Below, piece after piece: positions 36,849 to 45,865 of a stretch of DNA of 64,000 nucleotides. Made by a program: the position numbers and the translations under genes. Positions within the stretch are counted from its first letter, which is position 1; every line of letters begins with the position of its first letter. The stretch comes from Meiothermus sp. CFH 77666 (lineage in GTDB: Bacteria; Deinococcota; Deinococci; Deinococcales; Thermaceae): contig NZ_JAGDFV010000001.1 of the NCBI RefSeq assembly GCF_017497985.1, positions 124,001-188,000 on the forward strand, given 5' to 3'. A model generated the notes under the pieces. It had not been told where the DNA came from. It made no database searches and saw nothing but the letters and a program-made list of their open reading frames with translations.

Positions 36849-37361
36849 ATGCCCGAACGGCAGTACCTTTACAAAGGCCGCATCCTGAACCTGGCCCTCG
36901 AGGGCCCCTACGAGATTGTCGAACATGCCCACGCAGTCGCGGTGCTGGTCGAGCGAGACGGCCAGATTCTGTTCGTGCGGCAGTACCGCCCGGCCATTGG
37001 CAGCGAGACCCTGGAGATTCCGGCGGGCCTCATCGACCCCGGCGAAACCCCCGAGGAAGCGGCCCGCCGTGAGCTGGCCGAGGAGGCGCAGCTGGCCGGC
37101 GACCTCGAGTACCTCACAGGCTTCTACCTGTCGCCGGGCTTTTGCGATGAAAAACTCCACGTTTTCCGGGCCACCCACCTCCGGGCGGCCTATGCCCAAC
37201 CCGATGACGACGAAGAAATCACCATCGAGTGGCACGACCCCCGGCAGGTTTTGCAGGCCGCCCGCGACGGCAGGGTGCAGATATCAGCCTCGGCCATGGC
37301 GGGGATTTTGCTTTATCTTAGCGAGAGGGCTTTGGGGGGCGGTGTTGTGGGCTCCGGGTAA
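36849..37361 (+). CDS. ADP-ribose pyrophosphatase (NUDIX)
   Basis: 170 residues; hydrolyses ADP-ribose to AMP and ribose-5-phosphate. The NUDIX box GLIDPGETPEEAARRELAEE is complete, and the family extras YRGRILNLALEGPYEIVEH-like N-terminus (YLYKGRILNLALEGPYEI) and the YLSPGFCDEKLHVF segment match the Thermus ADPRase. It is divergent from the broken NUDIX gene beside it, which is of a different subfamily. Confidence 0.9.
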   Translation: MPERQYLYKGRILNLALEGPYEIVEHAHAVAVLVERDGQILFVRQYRPAIGSETLEIPAGLIDPGETPEEAARRELAEEAQLAGDLEYLTGFYLSPGFCDEKLHVFRATHLRAAYAQPDDDEEITIEWHDPRQVLQAARDGRVQISASAMAGILLYLSERALGGGVVGSG

Positions 37362-37490
37362 AAAGCAGGCCTTGCCCACGCCAGCACGAAGCTCAAGCTG
37401 TGTTCGTGGCATTAACCCAGGATTTCTAAAACAAGTTTTATCCGCTACCTGTAGTATTGTTTGGCGTGCTGTAACATCACCCCCTTCACC

Positions 37491-38378
37491 ATGCTGCTGA
37501 TTAACGACCCCTCCGACGCACCCGCCGGCCCCAAGGTGGTGGCCATTGGTAGCTTTGATGGTTTGCACCTCGGGCACCAGCACCTGATCCACCAGGCCCA
37601 GCAGGAGGCCAAGAACCGGCACATTCCGCTCTTGGTCTACACCTTCGACCCCCCCAGCAAGGTTTTCATGCGAGGGGAGGGCTTCCTGACCGATTTGTCG
37701 GAGAAGCTCGAGCTTTTGCGGGGCCTGGGGGTCGAAATCGCCCTGATTGTGCCCTTCACCGAGGCTTTCTCCAAACGCAGTAAGGATGACTTCCTGGGCG
37801 ACCTGCGAGCCCTCGAGGCCCAGCGCATCTATGTAGGTGCCGACTTCCGCTTTGGCAAGGCCAGGGCTGGAGGGCTGGAAGACCTGAACACGGTAGCGCC
37901 CACCCAGATTCTGCCGCTGCTCGAGCTGGGTGGCAGGCCGGTCAAGTCGAGCCGTATCCGCGATCTGCTGCGCGCGGGAGAGGTTGACGAGGCCAAGCTG
38001 CTGCTAGGGCGGACGTACACCGCCCGGGGCATCGTGCAGGAGGGTGACAAACTCGGGCGGCAGTTGGGTTTTCCCACCGCCAATATCGAAGTAGCCCCCC
38101 TCAAAATTCTGCCGATGGGCGTGTTCGCCGTGCGGGTGCAGACCCCCCAGGGCCGCTTTGGCGGCATGGCTAACGTGGGCTACCGCCCTACCGTCTCGGG
38201 CCAGGTGTTGCGCTTCGAGGCGCATCTGTTTGGCTTTGCGGGCGATTTGTACGGTCAGGAATTGAGCGTGGAGTTTCTCACCAAGCTGCGCGGCGAAAAG
38301 AAATTTGAGAGCCTGGAAGCCCTCAAGGCCCAGCTTGCCCAGGATGCCGAGGCAGCCCGTCGGGTGTTGGGAATCTAG
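37491..38378 (+). CDS. ribF: Bifunctional riboflavin kinase / FAD synthetase
   Basis: 295 residues; makes FMN and FAD for flavoproteins such as NuoF, Lpd and TrmFO in this window. The N-terminal nucleotidyltransferase has GSFDGLHLGHQHLI and the SSRIRDLLRAGEV block; the C-terminal kinase has GDKLGRQLGFPTANIE and GMANVGYRPTV. The start at 37491 (MLLINDP) gives the normal length; a -10-like TAACAT lies 13 bases before it. Confidence 0.95.
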   Translation: MLLINDPSDAPAGPKVVAIGSFDGLHLGHQHLIHQAQQEAKNRHIPLLVYTFDPPSKVFMRGEGFLTDLSEKLELLRGLGVEIALIVPFTEAFSKRSKDDFLGDLRALEAQRIYVGADFRFGKARAGGLEDLNTVAPTQILPLLELGGRPVKSSRIRDLLRAGEVDEAKLLLGRTYTARGIVQEGDKLGRQLGFPTANIEVAPLKILPMGVFAVRVQTPQGRFGGMANVGYRPTVSGQVLRFEAHLFGFAGDLYGQELSVEFLTKLRGEKKFESLEALKAQLAQDAEAARRVLGI

Positions 38379-38553
38379 CCTGCAATCTGCGCCTAATATC
38401 AACTTTAGGCTCATGCCCAGCCTTCAGCGAAGTACGAGATGGGGGTGGGTGATGGGAGGTAGGCGGTGGGTTTTCAGCGTCCAGACCCTACTTCTTGCCT
38501 TCCACTCCGCGCGCCCTGCTATCGGCTATCGTCCATCGTCCATAGACCCCTCC

Positions 38554-38967
38554 TCAGCGCGGAATGTCCTCGGCGGTCAGAAACTTTGGCCTGACCCAGC
38601 GCACCTCCTCGAAGGTGCCATCGTAGCGCAGGATGGCAGCCATGCGGGCCCTCGAGTACACCTGGTGGGGCTTCTTGGGGATGAAGGCGGTCACGATATC
38701 CACCCAGCGCGGTTCGCGGTATTCCAGCACCACATGCAAGGGTAGCTTGAGGTTGGGCGGGAAGACCATATAGCCCAGCACCAGCATCCGCTGGTCTTCG
38801 GGATAAACGGCCATCTCGCGGCCCCACTCCACAGCCTGCAACACATCGTGCTCGATGAAGCCCTCCTGCAGCATGTGCTTGGCCACGTGCGGGCCAATGC
38901 GGTAGCGGCCTTCGCGGATGTAGGGGAGGAGTTCCTCGAGCCTGCGAATACGTGGTCGTCTGAGCAT
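38554..38967 (-). CDS. DUF4258-type protein
   Basis: 137 residues. The core RIGPHVAKHMLQEGFIEHDVLQAVEWGREMAVYPEDQ...VLGYM...LHVVLEY...IVTAFIPKKP has the layout of DUF4258, a small fold related to RelE/HicA-like toxins, with conserved His and a strand ending in VTAF. The C-terminal tail is longer than usual. No antitoxin-like partner is beside it, so I do not call a toxin system. A GC-rich hairpin (38991-39016) lies upstream. Confidence 0.7.
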   Translation of the reverse strand: MLRRPRIRRLEELLPYIREGRYRIGPHVAKHMLQEGFIEHDVLQAVEWGREMAVYPEDQRMLVLGYMVFPPNLKLPLHVVLEYREPRWVDIVTAFIPKKPHQVYSRARMAAILRYDGTFEEVRWVRPKFLTAEDIPR

Positions 38968-39031
38968 CGGTTCCCCCCTTTATCAAACAGCCCCACCGCC
39001 TTTGGGGTTGGTGGGGCCGGTGCGACACATC

Positions 39032-39054
39032 AAAAACCCCTGAATTCAAAGGGG
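39032..39054 (-). terminator. Terminator after comF
   Basis: Minus-strand CCCCT and AGGGG arms around TTGAATTC, followed by TTTTTG, just after the comF stop. Confidence 0.65.
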
Positions 39055-39067
39055 CTTTATGCCCAGA

Positions 39068-39694
39068 TTATACGGAGTACCGGGCCAGGTGGTGTGGGCT
39101 TTTCACCGCAATTGCGGCGCCATACACCCTGGCGGCTCCGGCCTCGAGCAAGGTCTTGCGGGCCCGCTCAAAGGTCGTACCGGTGGTCAGCACATCATCT
39201 ACCAGCAGCCAGATTCCTTTCACCCGGCGGGTTGCCCGAAAGGTGGCCTCGGAGAGCTCGAGGCGCTGCTGCAAGGTTTTCCTGGTTTGCGACGGTTCCC
39301 ATGTGGTGCGCTCGAGCAGGCTCTGGTAGGGGATGTGCAGTTCTTTGGCTACCGCCTGGGCCAGCAGTTCGGCCTGGTTGTAGCCGCGCAGCACCTTGCG
39401 GTGTAGCAGGGTGGGTACGGCAGTCAGGCCATCAAGCCCCCACTCGGCTTGCTTGATCCCCAGCGCGATTTGCTGGCCCAGAAATAGGGCCAGCTCGCGC
39501 CGACCCTGGTACTTGAGGGCCTTGGCGAGCGGGCCAAACCGCTTGTAATCGCCCAGGTACACAAAGTGGGGGAGATGCCGTGGCACCAATAAAGCCCGGC
39601 AGTTAGCACATAAAACCGGCTGGCCTAGCGGCTGCCCACAACCGGGGCAGGTTGCGCCGGTTAGCTGTTCCCACCAGCCCAAAAGCGAGGCCAT
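39068..39694 (-). CDS. comF: ComF family phosphoribosyltransferase-like competence protein
   Basis: 208 residues. The N-terminal zinc ribbon CPGC...CANC is followed by a phosphoribosyltransferase fold with the PRPP motif LLVDDVLTTGTT. ComF acts in natural DNA uptake, a strong trait in Thermus relatives. It follows mtnA on the same strand; a 15-bp repeat covers its start codon and the mtnA stop. Confidence 0.92.
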   Translation of the reverse strand: MASLLGWWEQLTGATCPGCGQPLGQPVLCANCRALLVPRHLPHFVYLGDYKRFGPLAKALKYQGRRELALFLGQQIALGIKQAEWGLDGLTAVPTLLHRKVLRGYNQAELLAQAVAKELHIPYQSLLERTTWEPSQTRKTLQQRLELSEATFRATRRVKGIWLLVDDVLTTGTTFERARKTLLEAGAARVYGAAIAVKSPHHLARYSV

Positions 39695-39735
39695 GCTTCA
39701 CCCCATATACCCTACATAACGGCCATGCTTCACCC
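39689..39735. repeat. 15-bp direct repeat at the mtnA-comF junction
   Basis: GGCCATGCTTCACCC occurs at 39689-39703 and 39721-39735, a 32-bp step. One copy covers the comF start codon, the other the mtnA stop. Confidence 0.8.
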
Positions 39736-40713
39736 GATGCCCAGTGCTGCCCGCAGCGATTCGTCGAAAGGGGGGTAGAGCACGCCTTTCTCGGTCACAA
39801 TGCCGGTAATCAGGTGATGGGGGGTCACGTCAAAGCCCGGATGGGCGGCTGGAAAGCCCTCGGGCGCGATGGGCTGCCCCCGGATGACCGTGACCTCCTG
39901 GGCCGAGCGCTGCTCGATGGGAATTTGAGCGCCGCTTTCCAACCTGGGGTCTACCGAGGAGAGCGGCAAGGCCGGGTAGAAGGGGATTCCGTGGTACTGG
40001 GCCAGAATGGCCAGACCGTAGGTGCCAATCTTGTTGGCAAAGTCGCCGTTCAGGGCCATGCGGTCGGTGCCGAGGATTACTGCATCCACCTGGCCCTGGG
40101 CCATCATGTAGGCGGCCATGTTATCGCTGATCAGGGTGGCGGGCACCCCCGCTTTTTGCAGCTCGTAGGCGGTCAGGCGGGCCCCTTGCAGATAGGGGCG
40201 GGTCTCGTCCACCCAGACATGGCTTACCCGGCCCTGACGATGAGCCTCGATAATGGCACCGAGCGCGGTGCCGTACCCGCCGGTGGCCAGCGGCCCGGTG
40301 TTGCAGTGGGTGAGCACCTGGCCTTTGAGCACCCGGGCCCCATGCTGGCTGATGGCCCGCTCGGTTTCCTCTACCTCAGCCCAGATGGCCCGGGCTTCCG
40401 TTAGCGAGGCTTCCAGGCTGCCCCAGTAGGGCTTCATTCGATCCAGGGCGTAAAACAGATTGACCGCGGTGGGGCGGCTCTGGCGCAGTACGGCGTCGGC
40501 CTCGGCGAGGGCTTCACCCGACAGATGGGCCAGCACCATCCCGTAGGCCGCCGTGACCCCAATGGCCGGAGCCCCGCGCACCACCATTTCCTTGATGGCC
40601 TGGGCAGTTTCCCGGGCGCTCTTGCAAGGTACCCAGACCTCTTGAAAGGGGAGCTTGCGCTGATCCAGGAGCCAGAAGGTGTTTTCTTCAAAACGAAAGG
40701 GCAGCACACGCAT
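39730..40713 (-). CDS. mtnA: Methylthioribose-1-phosphate isomerase
   Basis: 327 residues; converts methylthioribose-1-phosphate to the ribulose form in methionine salvage. The motifs RGAPAIGVTAAYG, THCNTGPLATGGYGTALG with the catalytic Cys, and GTDRMALNGDFANKIGTY with the catalytic Asp are present. The family also contains ribose-1,5-bisphosphate isomerase and eIF2B relatives, but the full motif set favours MtnA. Nine bases after the beta-lactamase-like gene. Confidence 0.93.
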   Translation of the reverse strand: MRVLPFRFEENTFWLLDQRKLPFQEVWVPCKSARETAQAIKEMVVRGAPAIGVTAAYGMVLAHLSGEALAEADAVLRQSRPTAVNLFYALDRMKPYWGSLEASLTEARAIWAEVEETERAISQHGARVLKGQVLTHCNTGPLATGGYGTALGAIIEAHRQGRVSHVWVDETRPYLQGARLTAYELQKAGVPATLISDNMAAYMMAQGQVDAVILGTDRMALNGDFANKIGTYGLAILAQYHGIPFYPALPLSSVDPRLESGAQIPIEQRSAQEVTVIRGQPIAPEGFPAAHPGFDVTPHHLITGIVTEKGVLYPPFDESLRAALGIG

Positions 40714-40722
40714 GGGGTCAGT

Positions 40723-41889
40723 CTACTTCAAGGTATTCAAAAGGCTGGTGTAGAGCAGAAAGAACTGGTTTTCGTCGAGCCGCGCCTGCGGGTTGTTCCA
40801 GGTGGCCGAGACGCAGTACTGTTTTCCGTCCCGGGCAGTGAGCCAGGTGGTCAGGTTGAGTACGCCCGGCTCCGAGCCGCCCTTATAGGCCACGCGCTGC
40901 CAGTCGGCAGGGTTGGCGAGGCCCGGGTTGAGCGACATCAGGGGCAAAGCCTGCACCTTGCCCATGAGTGCACACAGTTCGCGGGTGCTGAAGAACCACT
41001 CCACATCTATGGCCACCGGCCCTCCCGCAAAAACACTGACATCGGGCAGGGGGAGGTTGGCCAGTTGGGGCAGCAGCGCGGCCCTTGCAGCGGGGTTGGC
41101 CCGGTAGCGCAGGAGCCATTCCCGGTTTTGCGGGTTCTTGAGCACAAAGGCCTCGCGGGTGGTCAGGAAGGGCCGGTTGCGGGGGGAGAGTTTTTCCACC
41201 TCGGCCCGCCCCAGGGTAGCGATCAGGGCGTCGGTGGCGGTGTTGTCGGAGATGGAGATCATCTGGGTGGCGTACTGCTCGAGGCTCAAAGGAGTGCCGT
41301 CGGGCAGGTTTTGCAGGGTGCCGCTGGGCAGGCTTTTCCACTCCGGCCGCAGCGGTACAGTGTCGCTCCAGCGGCGCTGCCCGGCCTCAATCTGCTGACG
41401 CAGGGCTTCCAGCACCGCCAGTTTGAAGGTCGAACCCACTGCCAGTACGGCATCTGCGTTCAGATTGAAACGTTCCTGGCTGCCCTCGAGCACCAACACA
41501 CTGACCTGTCCGGGCAGCTTGCGGTACTCGGCCAGCAGCTGCTCTAACGTAAAACCGCCCCTGGGTTGGGGTGGGCGGAAGAAAAGCCCCTGGATGCGAC
41601 CCTGGGCGTCAAGCGAAATTTGTGCGGGTACCACACCGCGCTCAAAGTTCACCCGGAAGTTGGGGCCGTCCGGTTCTACCCCCTGGTATCTGCCAAGACT
41701 GGCGGAAAGCTGGGCCAGGATGGCCTCGACCTGGGCCACCGACACCTGTTGCAAGAAGACCGGGGCGAACCACTCGGCCCTGGGGGGTTGCTGGGTGAAG
41801 AGGCGCTCGAGGGCCGCCTTTGGGGTCAGGGTAACCTGGGACAGCGCCAGCCCCAGCAGCAGGGTTCCTATTGCCATCCAGCGTTTCAT
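40723..41889 (-). CDS. Secreted serine beta-lactamase-like protein (class A fold)
   Basis: 388 residues with a signal peptide (1-18, MKRWMAIGTLLLGLALSQ). A domain of about 100 residues precedes the catalytic part. Active-site motifs are S153-xx-K156 (VGSTFKLA), S214-D215-N216 (ISISDNTA) and KGG (VAYKGGSEPG) in place of KTG. It could be a beta-lactamase or a related peptidase/esterase. The gene starts 10 bases after an ArsR-type regulator gene, so the two are likely co-transcribed and co-regulated. Confidence 0.85.
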   Translation of the reverse strand: MKRWMAIGTLLLGLALSQVTLTPKAALERLFTQQPPRAEWFAPVFLQQVSVAQVEAILAQLSASLGRYQGVEPDGPNFRVNFERGVVPAQISLDAQGRIQGLFFRPPQPRGGFTLEQLLAEYRKLPGQVSVLVLEGSQERFNLNADAVLAVGSTFKLAVLEALRQQIEAGQRRWSDTVPLRPEWKSLPSGTLQNLPDGTPLSLEQYATQMISISDNTATDALIATLGRAEVEKLSPRNRPFLTTREAFVLKNPQNREWLLRYRANPAARAALLPQLANLPLPDVSVFAGGPVAIDVEWFFSTRELCALMGKVQALPLMSLNPGLANPADWQRVAYKGGSEPGVLNLTTWLTARDGKQYCVSATWNNPQARLDENQFFLLYTSLLNTLK

Positions 41890-41899
41890 CGCTACCTCC

Positions 41900-42412
41900 T
41901 TATTCTTTTACCTGGGCTGCCAGAGCCTCGCCCCCGGCTGCGCTCAGGATTACCAGCAAAGGGATGACTCGCTCCGGGGGCACGGTGTAGCTGCCGCGCT
42001 TGCCTGCTTTCAGCCATCCTCCGCTTTGCAACTCTTTTAGATGATGGTAAAGCTGTCCGGTGGTGCCAACTTCTACCAGGTGTTGCAGGTCTTGTGAGCT
42101 GCTTTTCCCGTTGAGAACAGCCCGAAGAATCTCCAGGCGCAAAGGGTGGGCCAAGGCTGCGAGGCTCGGAGCCACTTCCGCCCACGGAACACTAAGCAGG
42201 GATCCCACCGGCAGCCCCCATTGCCACCCCCAGGTGCCGGAAGCCACCTCGGCATGTCCCGCAAACACCACCTCGCCGCCCGGTCTGGCGGTCTGGCGTA
42301 AGTAATCCAGCGCCCAGAAGGCGCCTTCGGATGGGTTAGATGGCGTTCTCGAGGCTAGTTCCAGGGCGGCCAAGCGGGCTTCGATCTGACTCAAGCGGGC
42401 CTCTAGGTTCAC
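41900..42412 (-). CDS. ArsR-type winged-helix regulator
   Basis: 170 residues. The N-terminus is a short coiled coil (MNLEARLSQIEARLAALE). The HTH is at about residues 84-150: SLAALAHPLRLEILRAVLNGK, SSQDLQHLVEVGTTGQLYHHLKELQSGGWL and a wing with GKRGSYTVPPERV. There is no obvious metal-binding Cys pair. It probably controls itself and the beta-lactamase-like gene downstream through the TTACGT repeats in its promoter. Confidence 0.85.
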   Translation of the reverse strand: MNLEARLSQIEARLAALELASRTPSNPSEGAFWALDYLRQTARPGGEVVFAGHAEVASGTWGWQWGLPVGSLLSVPWAEVAPSLAALAHPLRLEILRAVLNGKSSSQDLQHLVEVGTTGQLYHHLKELQSGGWLKAGKRGSYTVPPERVIPLLVILSAAGGEALAAQVKE

Positions 42413-42423
42413 AAAAATATGCT

Positions 42424-42440
42424 ATTACGTTATTACGTAA
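42424..42440 (-). promoter_or_regulatory. Putative operator upstream of the ArsR-type gene
   Basis: ATTACGT and TATTACGTAA stand in direct repeat, the second copy forming a TTACGTAA palindrome, 12-28 bases before the regulator start, in an AT-rich promoter-like segment. Confidence 0.45.
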
Positions 42441-42450
42441 AATATATGAG

Positions 42451-42480
42451 AAAAAAAGCCCACCAAAGGGTGGGCTTTTG
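42451..42480 (-). terminator. Terminator after glycogen phosphorylase
   Basis: AGCCCACC and GGTGGGCT arms with a four-base loop, followed on the minus strand by seven T. A-rich on the other side too, so it may work both ways. Confidence 0.9.
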
Positions 42481-42490
42481 TTTGGGACAA

Positions 42491-45007
42491 CTACACCTTC
42501 ACCGGCTCCTCAACCACGGTTCCGGCCCACTTCACGAAGGCTACCTCACGGGGGCTGGAAAGCTCGGGGTGCGCTGCCACGACCCGAACCCCGTACACAT
42601 AACTGCCAGGCCGGGCCGGGGTGTAGCTGCCGGTGTACAGGAGGGCATCGCGCTCCTGGCCGCTGGGCTTCAGCGCGACCACTTCCAGGTCGCCGCTGCT
42701 GCGGCGGACTACCAGCTCAACCTTCAAGGTCTCGGTGGGAATGCCATAGGCTTGCACAAAGGCCCGCAACTGCAAGGGTTGGTTGGCCGTGGGGTGGGGC
42801 GCTTCCACCCAGACCTTTACATTGTTCCAGGCTCCCTTCACCAGGGTTTTCCAGCCCGCCACCTCCTTGAGGGCAGCAGCATTCCGCTCCATCAGGTGGG
42901 CCGCCCGCTTCGCCAGGGGCGTGTAGAACTTGCGGTGGTACTCATCCACCATGCGCTGGGCGGAGTAGGTGGGGCCACAGGTGCGGATGCTGTCGCGCAC
43001 CATAGCCAACCAGCCGCTGGGCGTGCCAACGGCCCCTCGAGCGTAAAACAGCGGAATCACCTCGTACTGCAGTGTGTCGTAGAAGCTCTGGGCATCGGCG
43101 TGATCCTGGGCCTCTTCGGTGGCGTAGGTACGCTCGTCGCCGATGGCCCAGCCGTTGGTGGTGTTGAAGGCCTCGGCCCACCAGCCGTCCAGAATGGAGA
43201 AGTTCAGGGCACCATTGAGGGCGGCTTTCATGCCCGAGGTGCCCGAGGCTTCCATGGGGCGGCGGGGGGTATTGAGCCAGACGTCCACCCCCTGTACCAG
43301 GCTGCGGGCCAGGCTCATGTCGTAGTTCTCGAGCAAAATCATTTTGTCTTCCAGCCCCAGGGCCTTGATTTTCTCGGCCAGCTTCTTGATGAACTCCTTG
43401 CCGGGTTCATCCTTGGGGTGGGCCTTCCCGGCAAAGACAAACTGCACCGGCAGGGGGCCGTTCAGAATGGAGACCAACCGCTCGGGGTCGGTAAACATAA
43501 GGATGGCCCGCTTGTAGGTGGCAAAACGGCGGGCAAACCCGATGGTAAGCACGGTGGGGTCTAGCACTTTCTCGGCAGCCCGTAGGCTGGCCGGTAGGTC
43601 GCCATTGCGGCGGCGCTGCTCGAATAACCGCTCCCGCACCTCCTCAATCAGGCTGGCCCGCAGTTTGTTGCGGATGCGCCAGAGTTCGTCCTCCTCGAGC
43701 CGATCCACGGTCCACTGGCTGGGGTCGTGCAACTGCTCGATCCAGGTTTTAGGGAAAGTGCGCTCGTAGAGGCTGTGCATCTCGGGATGTAGGAAGGTGA
43801 AAGTATGGATGCCGTTGGTAATATGCCCGATAGGGACTTCCTCCGGCTCGAGGCCCTTCCACAGATGCTGGAACATCTCGCGGGAGACTTCGCCGTGCAG
43901 GGCCGAAACCCCCCCGGCAGCGCGGGAGGTGTGCAGGGCCAGGTTGGACATGCTGAAAACCGGGCCATAGCTTTTTTCCTCGCGCCCCAGGGCAATGAAC
44001 TCCTCTTTACTGATGCCCAGCTTGTTCCACCAGCCATCCAGGTAGCGTTCCACCAGATCCAGCGGAAAGGTGTCGTGTCCGGCAGGTACCGGGGTATGGG
44101 TGGTGAAGAGAGCCCCTGCTGCCGTGGCTTCCAGCGCTTCGCTGAAAGAGCGCCCGGCGGCCACCATCTCGCGCATACGCTCCAGGCCCAGGAACGCCGC
44201 GTGGCCCTCGTTCATGTGCCAGACTTCGGGCTCCAAGCCCAGCGCCCTGATCAGGCGAACCCCACCCACCCCCAGAATGAGTTCCTGCTCGATGCGGATT
44301 TCCTGTCCAGGCGCATACAGACGGGCAGTTAGGGCGCGGTCTTCGGGGCGGTTTTCCGGCAGGTTGGTGCTCATTAGGTAGACCGGAACGGTGCCCACCT
44401 GGGCCTTGTAGGCCATGATGTAAACCGTGCGTCCGGGAAACTCAACCCCCACCTTGAGGGGCCTGCCGTCTCTGGTCACTACCTGCAATGGCAGCTCCTC
44501 GGGCAGCAAATCTTCGTAGACTTCACGCTGCTGGCCCTCGGGGGTGAGCTGCTGGCGGAAATAGCCCTCGTGGTAGAACATGCCAATTCCGGTCAGGCTA
44601 AGCCCCAGATCTGAAGCCGACTTCACGTGGTCGCCGGCCAGAATGCCCAGGCCGCCCGAGTAGATGGGTAGCGACTCGTGGAAACCATACTCCATCGAGA
44701 AATAGGCAATGCGCGGGGGTTTTTGGGGGCGGGTTTGCAGGTAATGGCGGAAGTTAGCGACGGTGGCTTCTACCGCGCCCACATAACCCGCATTCTCTGC
44801 CAGGGCCTGCAGCCGCTCGGGTTCGGCTTCCAACAAGGCTCGCACCGGGTTCGACCGGAAGCGCTTCCACTGCGAAGGATTAATTTGTTCAAAGAGATGT
44901 AGGGCCTCCGGGTTCCAGCTCCACCAGAGATTGTAGGCCACTTCGCGCAGTCCCTTCAGGGGCTCAGGCAGGGTGGGCATGGCGGTGATTCGACCGAGGA
45001 CATTCAT
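42491..45007 (-). CDS. glgP: Alpha-glucan (glycogen) phosphorylase, GT35
   Basis: 838 residues of the short bacterial/archaeal-type phosphorylase with the N-terminal DUF3417 domain (LKGLREVAYNLWWSWNPEA). It releases glucose-1-phosphate from glycogen. The PLP lysine is in MEASGTSGMKAALNG; WHMNEGHAAFLGLER and IGHITNGIH are typical. It has a near-leaderless start: TACAAT (45020-45025, minus) is 12 bases before the ATG. A perfect palindrome upstream may be its operator. Confidence 0.95.
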   Translation of the reverse strand: MNVLGRITAMPTLPEPLKGLREVAYNLWWSWNPEALHLFEQINPSQWKRFRSNPVRALLEAEPERLQALAENAGYVGAVEATVANFRHYLQTRPQKPPRIAYFSMEYGFHESLPIYSGGLGILAGDHVKSASDLGLSLTGIGMFYHEGYFRQQLTPEGQQREVYEDLLPEELPLQVVTRDGRPLKVGVEFPGRTVYIMAYKAQVGTVPVYLMSTNLPENRPEDRALTARLYAPGQEIRIEQELILGVGGVRLIRALGLEPEVWHMNEGHAAFLGLERMREMVAAGRSFSEALEATAAGALFTTHTPVPAGHDTFPLDLVERYLDGWWNKLGISKEEFIALGREEKSYGPVFSMSNLALHTSRAAGGVSALHGEVSREMFQHLWKGLEPEEVPIGHITNGIHTFTFLHPEMHSLYERTFPKTWIEQLHDPSQWTVDRLEEDELWRIRNKLRASLIEEVRERLFEQRRRNGDLPASLRAAEKVLDPTVLTIGFARRFATYKRAILMFTDPERLVSILNGPLPVQFVFAGKAHPKDEPGKEFIKKLAEKIKALGLEDKMILLENYDMSLARSLVQGVDVWLNTPRRPMEASGTSGMKAALNGALNFSILDGWWAEAFNTTNGWAIGDERTYATEEAQDHADAQSFYDTLQYEVIPLFYARGAVGTPSGWLAMVRDSIRTCGPTYSAQRMVDEYHRKFYTPLAKRAAHLMERNAAALKEVAGWKTLVKGAWNNVKVWVEAPHPTANQPLQLRAFVQAYGIPTETLKVELVVRRSSGDLEVVALKPSGQERDALLYTGSYTPARPGSYVYGVRVVAAHPELSSPREVAFVKWAGTVVEEPVKV

Positions 45008-45036
45008 AATCAGGAAGTGATTGTACCATTACAGGT

Positions 45037-45054
45037 TTGCTTACCTGTAAGCAA
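45037..45054. promoter_or_regulatory. Perfect 8+8 palindrome between glgP and the YkgJ-type gene
   Basis: TTGCTTAC-CT-GTAAGCAA, placed 11-28 bases upstream of the glgP -10 (overlapping the -35 zone) in a divergent intergenic region. The form suits a dimeric repressor. Confidence 0.55.
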
Positions 45055-45108
45055 CCAATCAACCTCGTCCCAGACGACATTCTCCTCTTGGGTGTGGAGA
45101 TACCTGGC

Positions 45109-45831
45109 ATGCGTATCATGGAAGTTATGAACCCGGACTTGCGGCAGGCGGTGGCTCGAGCGCACCAGAAGCTGGACACTCAGACCGAAGGCTATCTGGC
45201 TCAGCACGGCCTGAAAGTAAGCTGCCGCCAGGGCTGTTTTGCGTGTTGCTTTGCCTGGGTGGTGGTGGGGTTGGCCGAGGCCGCTTATCTGCGCGAACAG
45301 CTCGAGGCCCATCAACCACAAGTGCTCGTCCGCCTCGAGGCCGAGGGCCCCAAAAGGCTTACCCGCATAGCACAGCAAAAACATAGACCCGATTTTCCCA
45401 CCCGGTACTTCCTGGAGGCCAACCCCTGTCCGCTGCTCACGCCGGAGGGGGCCTGCTCGGTGCATCCCCAGCGCCCCCTGGCTTGCCGGGGGGTACTGAC
45501 CAACCTGTCCGCCCGTTACTGCGCACCTGGCGCAGTGCCCGAGCTCCGAGGCAAGGAGCGGGCTGCCTACCAAAGCCAGCTCAAACCCTGGCACGGCCCC
45601 GAGCACTACCTGAAGGCGCCCTGGCAGTATTCCGAACGTCTGGCGCAAAAGCTATGGGCCACAGAAAAGCAGGTACGCGGTTTTACCGTTGTGGGGGAGC
45701 TGGTAAGCCTGATTTACCTGCTAGGCCAACCCAACTTTCAAAAAGCCCTGGAAAATGGCTTGGCGGCTGTCAGGCAAGCGCTTACAAAGCGCGGGCTTCT
45801 GGGTGGGCGGTATGGGTTCTGGTTGGGTTAG
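45109..45831 (+). CDS. YkgJ-family cysteine-cluster protein
   Basis: 240 residues. Eight-Cys cluster pattern: CRQGCFACCFAW and later CPLLTPEGACSVHPQRPLACRG, which defines this Zn/Fe-binding family of unknown function. In-frame ATGs at 45109, 45118 and 45127; GGAG nine bases before 45109 favours the first. Divergent from glgP with the palindrome between them. Confidence 0.78.
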   Translation: MRIMEVMNPDLRQAVARAHQKLDTQTEGYLAQHGLKVSCRQGCFACCFAWVVVGLAEAAYLREQLEAHQPQVLVRLEAEGPKRLTRIAQQKHRPDFPTRYFLEANPCPLLTPEGACSVHPQRPLACRGVLTNLSARYCAPGAVPELRGKERAAYQSQLKPWHGPEHYLKAPWQYSERLAQKLWATEKQVRGFTVVGELVSLIYLLGQPNFQKALENGLAAVRQALTKRGLLGGRYGFWLG

Positions 45832-45865
45832 AAACACAGCCTAGCGCTGGCTATTCAAGCCGGCC

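Noticed and set aside
38554-38967. Toxin of a toxin-antitoxin pair (DUF4258 is RelE-related)
   Set aside because: No small antitoxin gene overlaps or adjoins it; the neighbour is comF with its own terminator between.
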